9,385 nucleotides of DNA from Proteobacteria bacterium UBA1844 (GTDB lineage: Bacteria; Pseudomonadota; Gammaproteobacteria; Steroidobacterales; Woeseiaceae): NCBI GenBank assembly GCA_002338615.1, contig DDIS01000175.1, positions 1 to 9,385 of the forward strand, given 5' to 3'. The translations under genes and the position numbers were made by a program. Every line of letters begins with the position of its first letter. Within the stretch, counting starts at the first letter, position 1. Positions 7,497 through 9,385 of this stretch are shown here, in pieces. The notes under the pieces were generated by a model. The model was not told where the DNA came from, searched no databases, and saw only the letters and a program-made list of their open reading frames with translations.

Positions 7497-8120
7497 TTAA
7501 CCGCCCGGAGTGCTGTCCGGCACATATGGGTCGCCATAGCGCAGCCGGATGGTTTTTGTTTTGCCGAACCACGGAATTGAAATGAGATAGATATTGTCGT
7601 ATTCATCCTCGGCGATCGGAGGTACTTTCTTGCTTGCACCGAGATTGGCGATCAACTGAGGGACCGTATTGCTGTGCCCCGCGACCAGGATAATCTTTCC
7701 TTTGTAGTTTTTTAATATGTCCGTCAGTACGGACTCGGTATCGCTGGCATCGTAGGAATTGATCGGCAGTTTCAGAGCATCGGCCAACGGCGCGACCGTC
7801 TGCTGTGTACGCTTGTACGGGGTGGCATATACTGCATCGATTCCGGCCACGACATCAGCCTCTACGAGCTGCCGTGTCAATTCCGCAACGCGTCGCCTGC
7901 CCGCAGCGCTGAGCGGCGGATCGTTGCTGTCGAACATGCCATTGGCGACATCTCCGGCCGTCGCCTTTTCAGCATGCCGGACAAAAATTACAGTCGTCGT
8001 TGCCTGAGACTCGAAAAACCATGCCAAACCGAGCGCAATCAATACGTAAATGATGACTATCTGTATGCGACGGCTACGACGCTTCCGCCTTTTTTCCGTT
8101 TTATCTGAGTCGCTTTGCAT
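7497..8120 (-). CDS. Membrane-anchored histidine phosphatase family protein
   Basis: This 207-residue protein has a very basic N-terminus (KRRKRRSRR, 10-18), one transmembrane helix (~19-36), then a histidine phosphatase domain. The positive-inside rule places the domain in the periplasm. The catalytic motif VRHAEK (47-52) supplies Arg48 and the phospho-accepting His49. YATPYKRTQQT (98-108) carries the second Arg (104), and GHSNT (148-152) the second catalytic His149. The length resembles short-branch (SixA-like) members rather than glycolytic phosphoglycerate mutase, so glycolysis is unlikely. The closest functional analogy by location is a periplasmic sugar- or lipid-phosphate phosphatase such as Ais; the substrate is unknown. 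The ATG at 8120 has no clear ribosome site, but it is the only start that keeps the membrane anchor. It is the last gene of a three-gene minus-strand cluster, 73 bases after the small membrane protein gene. Confidence 0.85.
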   Translation of the reverse strand: MQSDSDKTEKRRKRRSRRIQIVIIYVLIALGLAWFFESQATTTVIFVRHAEKATAGDVANGMFDSNDPPLSAAGRRRVAELTRQLVEADVVAGIDAVYATPYKRTQQTVAPLADALKLPINSYDASDTESVLTDILKNYKGKIILVAGHSNTVPQLIANLGASKKVPPIAEDEYDNIYLISIPWFGKTKTIRLRYGDPYVPDSTPGG

Positions 8121-8193
8121 GAATCGCGACTTTACGGAGTTTTTCCCGGTCTGGCCAGATCAATATGCATGCAAAATAGCGGCCCGTATGGGC

Positions 8194-8520
8194 TCAGTCC
8201 TGCGTCTTGCCCTTTGCTGCCGCTGGCCCGGTGCGATGATCGACCACACGAAATTCGCCTTCAATCACCTGCGACTCTGACTGCGCGCGCGGCTCCGCAG
8301 TCCCGTTCCGACCGGCCGCTTTTCGCATTTTTCGTTGAAACCACCAGACCCGTACGCCCACAATGGACACGAATATCAGGATCAGGCCCGACAACACCAG
8401 GAATGCGAAAAAGCCGAGCACTATGGACGCACCGATGGCGAGTGCCCCGACAATAATTACCAACGCATTTGCGATCGGGTTGCCCGCAGGAAAACCCCGA
8501 TTTGATGAAGAATAATTCAA
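8194..8520 (-). CDS. Small two-TM membrane protein of unknown function
   Basis: The 108-residue protein has two closely spaced hydrophobic helices (~16-37 and ~38-60), then a basic stretch (RKMRKAAGR) and a hydrophilic tail ending in SQVIEGEFRVVDHRTG (83-98). The IEGE[FY]RVVD-like ending resembles short hypothetical proteins of proteobacteria that I recall, but no function is known to me. The hairpin-like topology would leave both ends on the same side, probably the cytoplasm given the basic residues after helix 2. The frame starts with TTG at 8518-8520. A GGACGAG about eight bases upstream supports this, and no ATG is available near it. It follows the DUF1579-like gene by 15 bases, so co-transcription is likely. 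The coding character (helices, then a charged tail with a conserved-looking motif) argues for a real gene. Confidence 0.7.
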   Translation of the reverse strand: MNYSSSNRGFPAGNPIANALVIIVGALAIGASIVLGFFAFLVLSGLILIFVSIVGVRVWWFQRKMRKAAGRNGTAEPRAQSESQVIEGEFRVVDHRTGPAAAKGKTQD

Positions 8521-8535
8521 TGTATTGTCTCGTCC

Positions 8536-9072
8536 TTATTGGTCGCCGTTGCGGCGAGTGTAAAATCCCTCGAACCAGGGGGACCAGCTGGCGCCCTCAT
8601 CGGTGGATTGTTCAAAAAATTGTCGCACACGTCCATCTGGAAGTTGCGTCCAGAGGCCGCGAAACGGCATGGTCTGATTCTTGGCGATGTAATGAATTGT
8701 ACCTGTTAATAGCATGCCGCCCGGCGTCATGCCGCCGCGGATATTGATTTGGCTGCCGCTTGCGTCGTTCCAGACCTGCACCCATTGTCCGTTGGTACTA
8801 TCGAGATAATTAATGCTCATGCCAGTGCCACCCGACACACTGGTCCAGTTCTCGACAAGAACGCAACCATGCTGTTGCCGCGAAATGCTGTTCTGCCCTG
8901 CAAGCTTGCCATTTGCAACATGCACATCCCAGTCACCAACCCAGAAGTCGAATTCAGCAAACCGTGCATTGTTCTCGCAGGGGAAAGCGGCAACTGTTCC
9001 CTGCCCGCCCGCCTCTTCCTGGGCAAAAGCCGTGGCAGATAACAATAATATTATCAATATCTTAGTATACAT
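8536..9072 (-). CDS. Secreted DUF1579-like protein
   Basis: The 178-residue protein starts with a Sec signal peptide (hydrophobic residues 5-16, likely cleavage after AFA at 17). The mature part resembles DUF1579-type secreted proteins: FDFWVGDWDV (41-50), GCVLVENW (69-76), GMSINYLD (84-91), WVQVWNDASG (97-106), and a C-terminal W..LPDGRVRQFFEQSTDEGASW (141-163). These Trp-rich beta strands fit a small beta-barrel or lipocalin-like fold, which is an inference. Two cysteines (32 and 70) could form a disulfide in the periplasm. The function of the family is not known to me. The ATG at 9072 is preceded by GATGAGAA, a weak and close ribosome site. It is the first gene of the minus-strand cluster with the small membrane protein and the histidine phosphatase. 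Confidence 0.8.
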   Translation of the reverse strand: MYTKILIILLLSATAFAQEEAGGQGTVAAFPCENNARFAEFDFWVGDWDVHVANGKLAGQNSISRQQHGCVLVENWTSVSGGTGMSINYLDSTNGQWVQVWNDASGSQINIRGGMTPGGMLLTGTIHYIAKNQTMPFRGLWTQLPDGRVRQFFEQSTDEGASWSPWFEGFYTRRNGDQ

Positions 9073-9094
9073 TTCTCATCTGATTTGCTCAGCA

Positions 9095-9122
9095 ATGATT
9101 TTGCTGCATACCACTATGACAA
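9095..9122 (-). promoter_or_regulatory. Candidate promoter of the DUF1579-like gene cluster
   Basis: On the minus strand TTGTCA (9117-9122, five of six -35 bases) is followed after 16 bases by AATCAT (9095-9100, four of six -10 bases), about 23 bases before the ATG. This is plausible but weak. Confidence 0.3.
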
Positions 9123-9218
9123 TCTTGCACGATATCCGTTCGATGCTGTATCGGTCCAGGCGTTGAGCTGAAATGGGGCCACTCCTCTCTGAAGCAAGAC
9201 GGCCGCCGTACTCCTGTA

Positions 9219-9247
9219 TTGAATACGCCGGACGCAGCCTGCACAAT
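9219..9247 (+). promoter_or_regulatory. Promoter of tRNA-Ser
   Basis: TTGAAT (9219-9224) and CACAAT (9242-9247) are four-of-six matches to the -35 and -10 boxes with the ideal 17-base spacing. Transcription would begin about ten bases before the tRNA. Confidence 0.55.
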
Positions 9248-9263
9248 GCGCATCCGCAATACC

Positions 9264-9354
9264 GGAGAGGTGGCAGAGCGGTTGAATGCACCGGTCTTGA
9301 AAACCGGCAAGGGTTTGTAGCCCTTCGAGGGTTCGAATCCCTCCCTCTCCGCCA
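9264..9354 (+). tRNA. tRNA-Ser (anticodon TGA)
   Basis: This 91-base class II tRNA has acceptor stem GGAGAGG with CCTCTCC. The anticodon stem CCGGT/ACCGG encloses loop CTTGAAA, giving anticodon TGA at 9298-9300. The long variable arm (9308-9326) pairs AAGGG with CCCTT, as expected for serine tRNA. The T stem GAGGG/CCCTC has loop TTCGAAT. Discriminator G and encoded CCA (9352-9354) are present. It reads UCA and related serine codons. The 31 bases after it to the window end hold nothing recognisable. Confidence 0.97.
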
Positions 9355-9385
9355 CTTATGCCGGGTGTATTCCGGTCACATGGTT

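Noticed and set aside
7505..7520. CCGGA/TCCGG hairpin near the convergent ends of the peroxiredoxin and phosphatase genes
   Set aside because: The stem is only five base pairs, lies within the phosphatase coding end and has no T-run on either strand, so I do not call it a terminator.
8150..8159. TCTGGCCAGA palindrome between the small membrane protein and phosphatase genes
   Set aside because: At ten bases it is expected by chance, and there is no supporting promoter context.
6858..9263. Possible genomic island between tRNA-Arg and tRNA-Ser
   Set aside because: I saw no integrase, no repeat of either tRNA 3' end as an att site, and no compositional break. The genes between are ordinary chromosomal types.

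Overview
The window looks like an ordinary chromosomal stretch of a gammaproteobacterium. The basis is a GspA/ExeA-type AAA+ ATPase, a secreted DUF885 peptidase paired with an M28 lipoprotein peptidase, a BCP-type peroxiredoxin, tRNAs with encoded CCA ends, and moderately GC-rich coding sequence. A marine or sediment lineage near Woeseiales/Steroidobacterales/Xanthomonadales is a guess from gene content, not something shown by the sequence. Coding density is high, and no gene-free stretch exceeds about 190 bases.

Layout. Bases 3-1940 (+) hold the C-terminal part of an AAA+ ATPase. The part inside the window is a short AAA lid followed by about 550 residues of Ala/Pro/acid-rich, probably disordered tail. 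Next on + is a membrane-bound diguanylate cyclase (2033-3100), whose 3' end overlaps the 3' end of a convergent minus-strand gene by 34 bases. That gene (3067-4860, DUF885 metallopeptidase) is the second gene of a two-gene minus-strand operon. The first gene is an M28 lipoprotein aminopeptidase with a PA insert (4876-6606). Together they look like an envelope peptide-degrading module.

A divergent intergenic region (6607-6780) separates this operon from tRNA-Arg(CCT) on +, followed by a 161-base spacer with two alternative hairpins and then a BCP/AhpC-type peroxiredoxin (7019-7492). Only four bases separate the peroxiredoxin from a convergent minus-strand cluster. In transcription order that cluster is a secreted DUF1579-like protein (8536-9072), a small two-TM protein with a TTG start (8194-8520), and a membrane-anchored histidine phosphatase probably facing the periplasm (7497-8120). 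The window ends with tRNA-Ser(TGA) on + (9264-9354), which has a recognisable promoter.

I see no mobile element, CRISPR array, phage gene, toxin-antitoxin pair or defence island. The items most worth a second look are the long ATPase tail with a duplicated short motif, the 3' overlap of the cyclase and peptidase genes, the mutually exclusive hairpins before the peroxiredoxin gene, and the uncharacterised three-gene envelope cluster at the right.
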